Below, one piece after another: positions 1 to 7,872 of a stretch of 64,000 nt of DNA. The position numbers and the translations under genes were made by a program. Under the pieces are notes generated by a model that saw only the letters and a program-made list of their open reading frames with translations, was not told the origin of the DNA and searched no databases. The stretch is from the NCBI GenBank assembly GCA_015062385.1, contig SUUT01000001.1, forward strand, positions 159,388-223,387. The letters run 5' to 3'. Source of the stretch: Alphaproteobacteria bacterium. GTDB taxonomy: Bacteria > Pseudomonadota > Alphaproteobacteria > CAAHEQ01 > UBA3637. Position 1 is the stretch's first letter. Each line of letters opens with the position of its first letter.

Positions 1-70
1 TTATCAACTTTCCGCTTTAAACAACATCACATCTTACGGCATCGGCGTTTTGCTTGGACTCATTTCATAA
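1..70 (+). CDS. C-terminal end of a truncated gene, probably membrane protein
   Basis: An open frame runs from base 2 to a TAA at 68-70 and encodes the last 22 residues of a protein. The final residues (GIGVLLGLIS) are hydrophobic, as in the last helix of a permease. The gene begins outside the window, so the family cannot be named. The reading rests on the open frame and composition only. A hairpin terminator follows at 132-165. Confidence 0.4.
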   Translation, partial: YQLSALNNITSYGIGVLLGLIS

Positions 71-131
71 CTTATTACTATCCCATTAAAATAACTCAAC
101 AATTAATACAAAAAAATCGATACCCATAAAA

Positions 132-165
132 AAAACACTTATTCCATTTGCGGAACAAGTGTTTT
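132..165. terminator. Bidirectional intrinsic terminator
   Basis: AAAACACTT-ATTCC and GGAAC-AAGTGTTTT form a long stem around a six-base loop. A run of T follows on the minus strand (A-run at 128-135), and an AT-rich tail follows on the plus strand. It lies between the partial plus-strand gene and the minus-strand gene at 189-416 and probably serves both. Confidence 0.75.
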
Positions 166-188
166 AAATATTTATCAGCTTGCATCAA

Positions 189-416
189 CTATGCATAACC
201 ATATGAATCCATATTTTTCAAGCTCATACCAACACCGTCTTCTTTGGACCAATCTTTGTTTGTAATCCGTTCACCACACATATCCAAACGAGCAAGCAAC
301 CCCATACTGTCGTTTTCCTTTTCTTCTTCACGAGCCATATCTTTTTCAACCTCACGAGCATCTTCACCCATTAATACGGCCCAAATTCCACCTGCTACAC
401 GTCCCGCTTTTGCCAT
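189..416 (-). CDS. Small acidic hypothetical protein, 75 aa
   Basis: I do not recognise this protein. It is hydrophilic, with a charged Glu/Lys/Asp-rich middle (around residues 18-36), a short N-terminal AGRVAGGIWAVL segment and no membrane segment. It is judged real because ACGGAGG lies five bases before the ATG, a TTGAAA-17-TATGAT promoter lies at 449-477, and a terminator follows at 132-165, giving a complete monocistronic unit. The overlapping plus-strand frame lacks these signals. The function is unknown; a cytoplasmic role is inferred from the lack of a signal peptide. Confidence 0.7.
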   Translation of the reverse strand: MAKAGRVAGGIWAVLMGEDAREVEKDMAREEEKENDSMGLLARLDMCGERITNKDWSKEDGVGMSLKNMDSYGYA

Positions 417-448
417 AAAAACCTCCGTTTTTAATTTAAACTAAATAT

Positions 449-477
449 ATCATATCACATTTTTACACTTCTTTCAA
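449..477 (-). promoter_or_regulatory. Sigma-70 promoter of the 75-aa protein gene
   Basis: On the minus strand TTGAAA (477-472) and TATGAT (454-449) are separated by exactly 17 bases. Each hexamer differs from consensus at one or two positions. The start codon lies about 33 bases downstream of the -10 box, with a strong ribosome binding site between. Confidence 0.7.
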
Positions 478-593
478 GTTTTTTTTGTTTCACATGCCAA
501 CAATCACAAAAATAAAAATTTTGTCATTTTTTTCTTTTATTTTTGCAAAAAATAAGATATACTGATTTAAAAATTTATTCAGAGGAATAGGAA

Positions 594-1760
594 ATGAATG
601 AAAACGAGAACAGATTCAACAAAGATTTTTTAACACCGCCTGTTTGTTTAGCACAACTTGCAAATTCGGTTATTCAAACCGGTGCTAATGACTTTCGATT
701 TAATGATGTTTTATCAGCCCCTAAACATTTATGGTCTTATCTCCATCCAACATTTTATAAATTAATAATGCATTCCAAAGAATATCCGGAAGTTTTTCAC
801 CAAGGACTGGTAAGTGTATGGCAACCGGCACTTGATACGGCAGCAGACACACATCATCTTTTTAAACAACATTATCATCAAATGATAAAAAACATTCCGT
901 CCACACTTCCTTTCAATGAAATCCTTTTAGCCGGCTTGGCACAATATGAAATTCCAAAACTACTTTATTCTTTTGGCATATGGAGCTATAAAGATATTCA
1001 ACGTTTCAATATATTTTCTCACAAATTATCCATCGAAAAAGCACAACAAATACTCCCCCGAGAAAAACAACCTCTGCCCAAAGGCACACAGTTAAAGTTT
1101 TGCATTCATAATTCATTTGAAGATGTGATGGAATTTGCCGAAAGGCACGGGGATTATTTCGCTCCCCCCAAAAAAGTATTGAATATTGTTCAAGACATAA
1201 AAAAATACCTTTCATTATTTGAAATGACAATTGTTTGTTTTAACCATGACTATTACAATCCACAAGACAGAATCTTACCGGTAAAAGATTGGTCAAAAGC
1301 AGGTTCAGATGAAGAAATAGAATACATTGCTTGCAGACACGCCATTATGTTGCACGGCATACACTGGGACAGCGATACAAATCACACGGCATTTTGCGGT
1401 AATGCTTTGATACAAGGACGATTAACAAAAAAATTTATTGAGCTGGCACAATGCATTAATACAGATGAAGTCAATCTTGATAATTTCAGACAATTCTTAT
1501 TGACATCCGATTATTTAGGACATCTTCCTTTACCGATTGTATTAACAAAGGATGATGAAAAAAAATTATTATGTCAAATGATTGACGGCACACAAAAATT
1601 TTTAAATCAGCAAGAAGATAAAGAGTGGAGTCAACATTTAGTTTGTTGGCATAAGCGTTGCACAAACGGAATCATATATAATTTACCGATTTATATTGCC
1701 ACGGCAAAACCGATAACGCTTTCTTATTTACGAGATTGTATGTTAAAAACGAAACAATAA
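594..1760 (+). CDS. Hypothetical cytoplasmic protein, 388 aa
   Basis: This is a soluble, mostly helical-looking protein with no signal peptide or membrane segment, and I do not recognise its family. Notable local sequence is a Cys/His-containing stretch around residues 245-270 (CRHAIMLHGIHW), which could bind metal, though that is only a guess. AGAGGAATAGGAA precedes the ATG and a TATACT -10-like box lies at 558-563 without a clear -35. The next gene starts 15 bases after its stop, so the two probably form one transcript that ends before tRNA-His. Confidence 0.75.
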   Translation: MNENENRFNKDFLTPPVCLAQLANSVIQTGANDFRFNDVLSAPKHLWSYLHPTFYKLIMHSKEYPEVFHQGLVSVWQPALDTAADTHHLFKQHYHQMIKNIPSTLPFNEILLAGLAQYEIPKLLYSFGIWSYKDIQRFNIFSHKLSIEKAQQILPREKQPLPKGTQLKFCIHNSFEDVMEFAERHGDYFAPPKKVLNIVQDIKKYLSLFEMTIVCFNHDYYNPQDRILPVKDWSKAGSDEEIEYIACRHAIMLHGIHWDSDTNHTAFCGNALIQGRLTKKFIELAQCINTDEVNLDNFRQFLLTSDYLGHLPLPIVLTKDDEKKLLCQMIDGTQKFLNQQEDKEWSQHLVCWHKRCTNGIIYNLPIYIATAKPITLSYLRDCMLKTKQ

Positions 1761-1774
1761 AGAAAGGCATTTCC

Positions 1775-3838
1775 ATGCAACATCCTGACAACAATTTACC
1801 GGAACATCAATCAGAGCCCTCCGAAGAAAACTTTTCGGAAACCGAGGACCCGTTTAACAATGATTTAAGAATAGAGCCGACTCCGGGACAAATTTTACTC
1901 AACAACTTTTTAAGTTTCCCCAAAAAAGAACGCAAACATCTTTATAAATTACTGAAAGACGAATCCCGTCCAATTAAGTATTTGTTTGCCATCAACAATT
2001 TACCGGAAAGCTTTTCAACTTTTTTATGGGGCATTCTCCGATTAGAAGAAGCTGATGAGGTAGAATATCAACAAAAGGTATATGAATTTTTAAACATTCA
2101 TCAATTATTAAATGAAATACCGGAAGACAGTTTAAATCAAAAACAATCTAAAATTTTATCAGACCTGTTCGGCACTTTGCGGGAAACATCAGATATTACT
2201 GATTATCACAATGACTTTTTGCAAATCGGCTTATCAAATGAACAAATTAATAACTGTCATTTATCTTTGAAAGAAACCATATCGAAAATGGTAATGGAAG
2301 ATGACGGTTATTTAGATTTAGCACAAAAATTCAGACCGGAATATTTGGACATACTGGCACAATTTAATCAACTTATCCGATTAATGATAACCCGTCGTTT
2401 TCCGAGTGAAAGTGTTAATGAAGCTATTTTGACAAATACCATATCCAACCCTCAAACCGCAGATGAACTATTGCTAACACGACTGGAAACCGCTCATTAT
2501 TTATTCGGATATCTGGAAGAAAACCATCCGGAATCAGCAGAAAGATTATCTGCACTGATTGACTGGGAACAAATTGCTCGTACTCATTTTACAAATTTAT
2601 GCCGAAAAATGAGCGAACTGCCACAAAATAAAACTTATCCCGAAGTGACAAAAAATATTCGGGAACGCAGTAAACAATTTATGTCATTCTTCCCGAAACA
2701 ACTTACAAAAAAACAACTCAATTCAAAAACAAACAATATGTTGTTAAAGATACTAATTTGTTTACACACAATCGAATTAGATCCAATCAGTAAAGAAAAC
2801 CTAATTGAATGGTTCAAAAAAACCGTGAAACTTCCCCAAAATATCAATCAATCCCAACAACAGAAAGAAGATCTTTTAACATTGTCCAAGCTATCTTATA
2901 TCGCTCAACTGCAAAATGAACAAATTGATTTATCAAAATCCCCGAAACGATTAAAAGAAAAAGAACAAGAAGAATTAAAATTACTCGCTCAGGAAATGTT
3001 ACGTTGTGCCCAATCCTATTTAACAGATGAAGACAAAAAAACACCAAAAGGAAGCAAAGCCCTCTACTCTTTTATGAGTGATTATCAGTTATTGTATGCT
3101 TTAGGCGTTTTTGATTACAATGACTATAAACAAGCTGAAGATAAACAATACACAACACAAGAACACAATGGGAAAGCAGCTATTCGAGATCGCTCCATTA
3201 CCGAAATTTTTAAATGTTTATTAGATGAAAATTATGTTTTACCTCTTAAAAAAGAATATTTAGACGGTGTGGAACAATTAAGAACTGCCTCTCGTTTATA
3301 TCAAGCCCTTTATACTGATAATGCAAACAATCCGGTTGATTTATTAAAAAACCAACCATTTGAAAATGACTATACTGCCGGAAAAACACCTTTACAACAA
3401 GAAGGCTTATTTTTGGAAGATATGATTTATCTGTGCAGAACACTTTACCCTAATCCACAACAAAACAAACTATTAAATGAAATTATAGATAGTTATTGGA
3501 ATGAAACGATACATAATTTAAAAGATTTACCTGCTTATAATTCAAAACCGGAAATTTTACCTCGCGTTCAACGCAATTTGGAATATATCAGCTATCCTTT
3601 CTATCAGGAAGATACCCCAACCACATTTGATAACCGAAAAGAAAAATATTTTGAATTATTAAGCGATATTCATTACACAATATGTCAAAAATACGAAAAC
3701 GTTCCGCCCAAAAGACAAGCAGCCTTGTATCATTTAGCAACTTATACACAAGCATTTGAAAAAAGACTAAATATTACACAAGATAAAATTATTGATAAAC
3801 TGCTCAACAGTTTGGGAACACCGGAAAACACCCGATAG
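1775..3838 (+). CDS. Large hypothetical hydrophilic protein, 687 aa
   Basis: The ATG at 1775 is chosen over an in-frame start at 1736 because AGAAAGG precedes it by seven bases and because the upstream choice would overlap the previous gene. The protein is rich in Asn, Gln, Lys and Leu, has no signal peptide or membrane segment, and looks all-helical with an acidic, proline-containing N-terminal 35 residues. I recognise no domain. The partner gene at 594-1760 is equally unfamiliar. The pair looks like a lineage-specific operon. Confidence 0.75.
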   Translation: MQHPDNNLPEHQSEPSEENFSETEDPFNNDLRIEPTPGQILLNNFLSFPKKERKHLYKLLKDESRPIKYLFAINNLPESFSTFLWGILRLEEADEVEYQQKVYEFLNIHQLLNEIPEDSLNQKQSKILSDLFGTLRETSDITDYHNDFLQIGLSNEQINNCHLSLKETISKMVMEDDGYLDLAQKFRPEYLDILAQFNQLIRLMITRRFPSESVNEAILTNTISNPQTADELLLTRLETAHYLFGYLEENHPESAERLSALIDWEQIARTHFTNLCRKMSELPQNKTYPEVTKNIRERSKQFMSFFPKQLTKKQLNSKTNNMLLKILICLHTIELDPISKENLIEWFKKTVKLPQNINQSQQQKEDLLTLSKLSYIAQLQNEQIDLSKSPKRLKEKEQEELKLLAQEMLRCAQSYLTDEDKKTPKGSKALYSFMSDYQLLYALGVFDYNDYKQAEDKQYTTQEHNGKAAIRDRSITEIFKCLLDENYVLPLKKEYLDGVEQLRTASRLYQALYTDNANNPVDLLKNQPFENDYTAGKTPLQQEGLFLEDMIYLCRTLYPNPQQNKLLNEIIDSYWNETIHNLKDLPAYNSKPEILPRVQRNLEYISYPFYQEDTPTTFDNRKEKYFELLSDIHYTICQKYENVPPKRQAALYHLATYTQAFEKRLNITQDKIIDKLLNSLGTPENTR

Positions 3839-3882
3839 CACATATTAAAAAACAAAAAAATAAAATTAATTTCTTTTTTTGC

Positions 3883-3911
3883 TTGACAAAGCATGTTCTT
3901 TCTGATAAAAA
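3883..3911 (+). promoter_or_regulatory. Promoter of tRNA-His
   Basis: A perfect TTGACA at 3883-3888 is followed after 17 bases by TAAAAA at 3906-3911, about 14 bases before the tRNA. The tRNA-Asp gene in this window uses an almost identical -10 context (tctgaTAAAAA), which supports both. Confidence 0.75.
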
Positions 3912-3924
3912 GACACTGACCAAT

Positions 3925-4002
3925 GGCGGATGTAGCTCAGTTGGTTAGAGCGCTGGTTTGTGGTACCAGATGTCGTCGGTTCGAGTCCGATCTTCCGCCC
4001 CA
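3925..4002 (+). tRNA. tRNA-His (GTG)
   Basis: The cloverleaf folds with anticodon stem CTGGT/ACCAG around loop TTGTGGT, giving anticodon GTG. The extra G at -1 (3925) pairs with C73 (3999), the hallmark of tRNA-His. The acceptor stem has one T-T mismatch at its sixth pair. CCA is encoded at 4000-4002. A promoter precedes it and a terminator follows. Confidence 0.95.
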
Positions 4003-4007
4003 TTGAT

Positions 4008-4036
4008 AAGCTCCTTAATTTTAGGGAGCTTTTTTG
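4008..4036 (+). terminator. Intrinsic terminator of tRNA-His
   Basis: AAGCTCC and GGAGCTT pair around a short AT-rich loop and a T-run follows, six bases after the tRNA CCA end. Confidence 0.85.
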
Positions 4037-4112
4037 TATCTTTCTTTAAATAATCCATACCCCACTCCAAAAGAAAAAGTTATATTCAAACAGCCATTTA
4101 ACTATTTTATTC

Positions 4113-4152
4113 AAAATCCCCCCGATTGTTTCTTTTAATGGAGGGATTTTTT
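4113..4152. terminator. Hairpin terminator downstream of the first pilin-like gene
   Basis: AAATCCCCCC and GGAGGGATTT form a stem with one mismatch around a loop of about 16 bases. It lies downstream of the minus-strand gene that ends at 4195, so it probably ends that transcript. A T-run is also present on the plus strand, so it may work both ways. Confidence 0.6.
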
Positions 4153-4194
4153 ATGGTTTATTTTTGAATAACAGTTCAACAAACTGAAAAAATT

Positions 4195-6459
4195 TTAAAT
4201 ATTTTTCAACCCACAATAACCGTCCGTCCCATATTCCCGATTTAAACATCTATCACATTCATTTTTAGTTGTTGCAATTGGGGTGACAATACCGCAGTCA
4301 TAACAAACTTGATCATTGCCAGAAAACATACCGGCAGAACATTCCCGAAATATGCAATTATTTCCATCAAGTGTCCGATTGGGACAAATTGTTTCACAGC
4401 GTGATTTATCTCCCCAATCAACACTTACAACTGAACGGGTATTACATGAAAAACAAATACCATTTGAATTATATAAAGGTTTATCTTCTGTATAAGTCCC
4501 CAGCGTACCACATTTGAGCATACACTTATCATTAAAAACATATCCAAATACACGTTCAGGACATTTATCACATTCAGCTTTTGTTGCAAAGGTATAATAA
4601 TTGCCGGCATCATCACAATCCAAACAAGAATTGTCTGTTGTTTTAAATTGTCCATCATTACAAGCTTTTAAAATACATTTGCCATTTTTATCAACTTCTC
4701 GTTCATTTGGACAAGCCGTTAAACATTTGTCTTGTTTCGGTAAAGATTTGGGTATGTCGCAGGCATAGCAATTTCCGGATTCGTCCATGAGCGGTTTTTC
4801 TGTTGTGGTACAATAATCTTTCGGCATACATGTATTTCCAACAAGAACCCGACCTGAACACAACGTACATTTTGATGCATATTCTGCGGGCATACTAATA
4901 TTTCCGCTTTCAGAACATTTTAAACAAACTCCATTTCCATTATGTAATGGTTTATCTTCTGTATAAGTCCCCGGTGTGCCACATTTGAGCATACACTTAT
5001 CATTAAAAGCAAATCCAAATACACGTTCAGGACATTTATCACATTCGGCTTTTGTTGCAAAAGTATAATAATTACCGGCATCCATGCAATCTAAACAAGC
5101 ATTATCTGTTGTTATGAAACGCCCTGCAGCACATGTTTTTAAAACACATAATCCATTTTGATTAATTTCACGTTCCTCTGAACAAACAGAAGTACATTTG
5201 TCTTGTTTCGGTAAAGATTTAGGGGCATCGCAGGCATAGCAATTTCCGGATTCGTCCATGAGCGGTTTTTCTGTTGTGGTACAATAATCTTTCGGCATAC
5301 ATGTATTTCCAACAAGAACCCGACCTGAACACAACGTACATTTTGATGCATATTCTGCGGGCATACTAATATTTCCGCTTTCAGAACATTTTAAACAAAC
5401 TCCATTTCCATTATGTAATGGTTTATCTTCTGTATAAGTCCCCGGTGTGCCACATTTGAGCATACACTTATCATTAAAAGCAAATCCAAATACACGTTCA
5501 GGACATTTATCACATTCAGCTTTTGTTGCAAAAGTATAATAATTGCCGGCATCTGTACATTTACGACATTTTCCGTCTATATCCTTAAATTCATTTTCAT
5601 TACATTTTAACGTGCAATATTTTCCACTCATAACCGTTCTGTTTTCACAAATTGCCCCACATAAATAGGCATTTTCAACCGTAATTAAGGTATCTTCCGT
5701 ACACGAATGACATAATCCCGTTGTATCCCATAATGGTGTATCCGGTGAACAACATTGTCCCATCGTTGTACAACATTCCCCGTTGACAATACTGCTACAA
5801 CATAGTCCACCCAACACTTTATCATCCGGACAACATTTTAATTGATGTGGATTATCACTGTCTTTAACGCACTGTTCTCTTGGACCACAACTAGATACAC
5901 ACAAGCCTTCCGAACAAGTGCCACACTTACAATCATTATCATGACGACATCTGTCAATTTCATGTCGAGAATCTTCCGGAATTTCTTCTTTACCTCGCAT
6001 ATCTTTATAAAATTCATACGCTAATTCTACTTTTTCTGCTGAATTACAAATATCCGGTGTTGCTTCATATTCTTCTATCCCCACAAAAATAGAATAAGGC
6101 GATTGCCATTGGCTTTGTAAGAGCAACTTACAAATATCACTCGGCACTTCGGAAAGGAATATTTCAAAATATTCTTCATATTGAGGACTCATACGAGCCA
6201 TAATCGGATAACCCATGCGGGTGGTATTCCCCAATTCCATGTCAATTTCTCCGGCATAATTTTCTTCAATCAATTTATCCATTTGATATGCAATATCATT
6301 TGCCCGAATAGCCAATTCATTAACGGTTTCATTAGCAATATATTTATTCATGGCAAATTTATACCCCAGTATGCCAGCAACACTTAATACTCCAATAACG
6401 GCAAGCACGCCCAACATTTCAACCATACTCCGTCCAAGTTCATTGATTTTAGTTTGCAT
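4195..6459 (-). CDS. Type IV pilin-like protein with long Cys-rich repeat tail
   Basis: The N-terminus carries a prepilin-type signal: Gly9 followed by RSMVE (Glu at +5 of the mature protein) and a hydrophobic helix GVLAVIGVLSVAGILGY. In the family, prepilin peptidase cuts after this Gly and the helix packs in a filament or anchors in the membrane. Residues about 30-150 resemble a pilin head with two Cys; from about residue 170 the chain is a Cys-rich array of CxxC-type units (DKCPERVFG, TLCSGRVLVG). A 157-residue block occurs three times, the third copy partial. GAGGAGAAAG precedes the ATG, and the gene lies behind a conserved 157-bp upstream block shared with the genes ending at 14408 and 46340. 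It is inferred to be a disulfide-rich surface or filament protein; the ligand is unknown. Confidence 0.8.
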   Translation of the reverse strand: MQTKINELGRSMVEMLGVLAVIGVLSVAGILGYKFAMNKYIANETVNELAIRANDIAYQMDKLIEENYAGEIDMELGNTTRMGYPIMARMSPQYEEYFEIFLSEVPSDICKLLLQSQWQSPYSIFVGIEEYEATPDICNSAEKVELAYEFYKDMRGKEEIPEDSRHEIDRCRHDNDCKCGTCSEGLCVSSCGPREQCVKDSDNPHQLKCCPDDKVLGGLCCSSIVNGECCTTMGQCCSPDTPLWDTTGLCHSCTEDTLITVENAYLCGAICENRTVMSGKYCTLKCNENEFKDIDGKCRKCTDAGNYYTFATKAECDKCPERVFGFAFNDKCMLKCGTPGTYTEDKPLHNGNGVCLKCSESGNISMPAEYASKCTLCSGRVLVGNTCMPKDYCTTTEKPLMDESGNCYACDAPKSLPKQDKCTSVCSEEREINQNGLCVLKTCAAGRFITTDNACLDCMDAGNYYTFATKAECDKCPERVFGFAFNDKCMLKCGTPGTYTEDKPLHNGNGVCLKCSESGNISMPAEYASKCTLCSGRVLVGNTCMPKDYCTTTEKPLMDESGNCYACDIPKSLPKQDKCLTACPNEREVDKNGKCILKACNDGQFKTTDNSCLDCDDAGNYYTFATKAECDKCPERVFGYVFNDKCMLKCGTLGTYTEDKPLYNSNGICFSCNTRSVVSVDWGDKSRCETICPNRTLDGNNCIFRECSAGMFSGNDQVCYDCGIVTPIATTKNECDRCLNREYGTDGYCGLKNI
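4478..5553 (-). repeat. Near-identical 471-bp tandem repeats inside the pilin-like gene
   Basis: Sequence at about 4724-5077 recurs at about 5195-5548 with only scattered changes, an offset of exactly 471 bp or 157 codons. A third, partial and more diverged copy is at about 4478-4606. The DNA-level identity implies recent duplication or conversion and makes copy number liable to change by recombination. Confidence 0.85.
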
Positions 6460-6498
6460 ATCTTTCTCCTCACATCATAAAGTTGCATTTATATATGA

Positions 6499-6655
6499 GA
6501 GTGTAATAAAAGGGACCTTTTTTTCCCGCTTCGAATCGGCAAAATCAAATTTTTGCAGAAATGAAAGATTATTGTTTGAGTTGAATTAGTTAGTCAAAAT
6601 CAAAAAAAATGCAAAAATGTGAAAAAAAGTGTTGCATTTATACGTCCCTTTTTTT
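6499..6655 (-). promoter_or_regulatory. Conserved 157-bp upstream block, copy A
   Basis: This block recurs with the same length at 16486-16642 and 48076-48232, each time just upstream of a pilin-like gene. In transcription order it begins with an A-run and GGGACGTATAAATGCAACA, contains TTTTTTGCA and an 8-T tract, and ends with GGGAAAAAAAGGTCCC then TTTTATTACACTC. The two ends form an inverted repeat (AAAAGGGAC), and AAAAGGGACCTTTT is a near-palindrome. GG-N10-GC spacing at the distal end fits the sigma-54 minimum but is otherwise a weak match. Alternatively TTGCAT with a TAAnTT box 16 bases on could be sigma-70. The conservation is seen directly; the regulatory role is inferred. Confidence 0.75.
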
Positions 6656-6682
6656 GCAGATAGAAATTTGTAAAAAAAACGA

Positions 6683-6711
6683 TTGACAAAAGAATAAAAA
6701 CATGATACTTT
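6683..6711 (+). promoter_or_regulatory. Sigma-70 promoter of leader-GNAT unit
   Basis: TTGACA (6683-6688), 17 bases, then TACTTT (6706-6711). Transcription would start near 6718, about 25 bases before the leader ORF. The same -10 sequence TACTTT is used by the lipoprotein gene promoter at 29416-29444. Confidence 0.75.
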
Positions 6712-6742
6712 GTAAATGTTAACATTATAAAGAAAATAAAAA

Positions 6743-6808
6743 ATGACCGAAATAATTAACAATAATTATTTTTACCGATTGGATTTACGACGACGATTTG
6801 TCTTTTAA
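6743..6808 (+). CDS. 21-aa leader peptide upstream of GNAT gene
   Basis: ATG to TAA encodes a 21-residue peptide ending RLDLRRRFVF, with three consecutive CGA arginine codons just before the stop. AAAGAAAA precedes the ATG. A hairpin overlaps the last codons (GACGAC at 6789-6794 with GTCGTC at 6819-6824, extended by TTTGT/ACAAA). The second GNAT gene in the window also follows a short Arg/Lys-rich ORF, which argues that these are regulatory leaders rather than chance frames. Translation has not been shown. Confidence 0.5.
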   Translation: MTEIINNNYFYRLDLRRRFVF

Positions 6809-6861
6809 CTCAAACAAAGTCGTCTGATTTGATTTATCTAAATCATTATTTTTAATCCAAT
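6778..6861 (+). promoter_or_regulatory. Possible translation-sensing RNA structure before GNAT
   Basis: ATTGGATT (6778-6785, inside the leader ORF) is a perfect complement of AATCCAAT (6854-6861), which lies directly before the GNAT Shine-Dalgarno GAAAAGG (6863-6869). The GACGAC/GTCGTC hairpin lies between them. A ribosome on the leader would break the long-range pair. Control of GNAT translation is inferred. Confidence 0.4.
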
Positions 6862-6878
6862 AGAAAAGGTCATATATT

Positions 6879-7664
6879 ATGAATAACTCAACTTTATCCA
6901 TACAACATTTGAATACAACGCATATTGCCGACGTTATGTCATTACAAGACAAAATTATTGCCGGATTAAATCCGGATGAACAACATTTTATTTTACATAG
7001 AACCGAAGCTGATTATATGAAATCATTAACCGGAAAAAGTTCACGGATGGTCGGTATTTTTGATAATGGCAAACTTATTGCCCAACTAATTTACGGATTG
7101 CCGAAAAACGGTGAAGATCGGGATATGCCGGAATTCAGACCGGATATTTCAAATAACAAACTGGTTATTTTTGAAGCAATTTTAGTAGATCCAGCCTATC
7201 GGGGACATGGGTTAATGCATAAAATGTTAGATTATGTGGAAGAAACAGCACTAGATAAAAACAGAAATCATGCACTTATACAAATTGCCGTAGATAATCC
7301 TGCCAGCTGGATGAATGCACTGCACTATGGAATGAAAATTACAAAAGTTGATTTAGATCCGATTGATGATGCAAAAGTCATTTATTTGGAAAAAAATATT
7401 CAAAGAAACAAATCAACATCTTCAGCAACACATATCAGTGATATTTATCACATGCACATTGGAAATAATATACACAAAAAAGCCCCACAATTATTTAAAA
7501 AAATGCAGTATTTGTCTGAACAGGGATATGTCGGTATTGCTTTTGATAAAAAAACACTATCACTTATTTGGCTGAAAGAAGATATTGTTCCGACAAACAG
7601 AAAACCTTTTTATAAAGATTTTGTTTTGTACCAACAAGAACAAAAATTTATACATACCAGATAA
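6879..7664 (+). CDS. GNAT-family N-acetyltransferase, 261 aa
   Basis: Residues about 45-150 form a GNAT fold: the ILVDPAYRGHGLMHKML stretch is the acetyl-CoA pyrophosphate loop (R/Q-x-x-G-x-G/A type), followed by an Asn-containing segment (VDNPASWMNALHYGM). The C-terminal 85 residues are an extra region of unknown role. It is a diverged paralogue of the protein at 44065-44925, sharing length, a similar opening (Lys/Arg-Ile ... Glu-x-x-Phe-Ile) and the presence of a leader ORF upstream. The substrate cannot be told; small amines or amino acids are possible. GAAAAGG precedes the ATG. A hairpin follows the stop. Confidence 0.8.
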   Translation: MNNSTLSIQHLNTTHIADVMSLQDKIIAGLNPDEQHFILHRTEADYMKSLTGKSSRMVGIFDNGKLIAQLIYGLPKNGEDRDMPEFRPDISNNKLVIFEAILVDPAYRGHGLMHKMLDYVEETALDKNRNHALIQIAVDNPASWMNALHYGMKITKVDLDPIDDAKVIYLEKNIQRNKSTSSATHISDIYHMHIGNNIHKKAPQLFKKMQYLSEQGYVGIAFDKKTLSLIWLKEDIVPTNRKPFYKDFVLYQQEQKFIHTR

Positions 7665-7670
7665 ATATTT

Positions 7671-7702
7671 TTATCGCCCCATATACAAACTTGGGGCGAT
7701 AA
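7671..7702. terminator. Hairpin after GNAT gene
   Basis: TTATCGCCCC (7671-7680) pairs perfectly with GGGGCGATAA (7693-7702) around a 12-base loop. There is no long T-run on either side, so it may act as a terminator or 3' stabiliser for both the GNAT gene and the convergent operon. Confidence 0.6.
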
Positions 7703-7712
7703 GTATATTACA

Positions 7713-7851
7713 TCATTTAATTTGAGTTCCGCCCCATTCAACCACCGTAAAACCCTTTCTAACCGGCATTTGTGGTAAAATTTTCAACTATGGTTGTGGT
7801 TGTCATTAATCTTTGTTCAAGTTCCGGCAGATTATCTTGTTCTGCTGTCAT
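7713..7851 (-). pseudogene. Small frameshifted ORF pair at the end of a membrane-protein operon
   Basis: An ATG at 7851, with AAAGG upstream and 21 bases after the preceding stop, opens a 30-residue frame (LPELEQRLMTTTTIVENF) that stops at 7759. A second frame, shifted by one base and open from just after a TAG, continues with KILPQMPVRKGFTVVEWGG and stops at 7713. Removing two bases or adding one in the AAAATTTT tract would join them into one protein of about 47 residues. The coiled-coil start is reminiscent of SlyX but this is not secure. It could also be two separate short peptides or noise. Confidence 0.35.
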
Positions 7852-7872
7852 TCTATCAACCTTTCGTCACAT

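Noticed and set aside
6605..6655. Sigma-54 promoter as a firm call in the 157-bp blocks
   Set aside because: Only GG-N10-GC is met; TGGCAC and TTGCA are not. No enhancer-binding protein gene is in the window, so it is kept as one option only.
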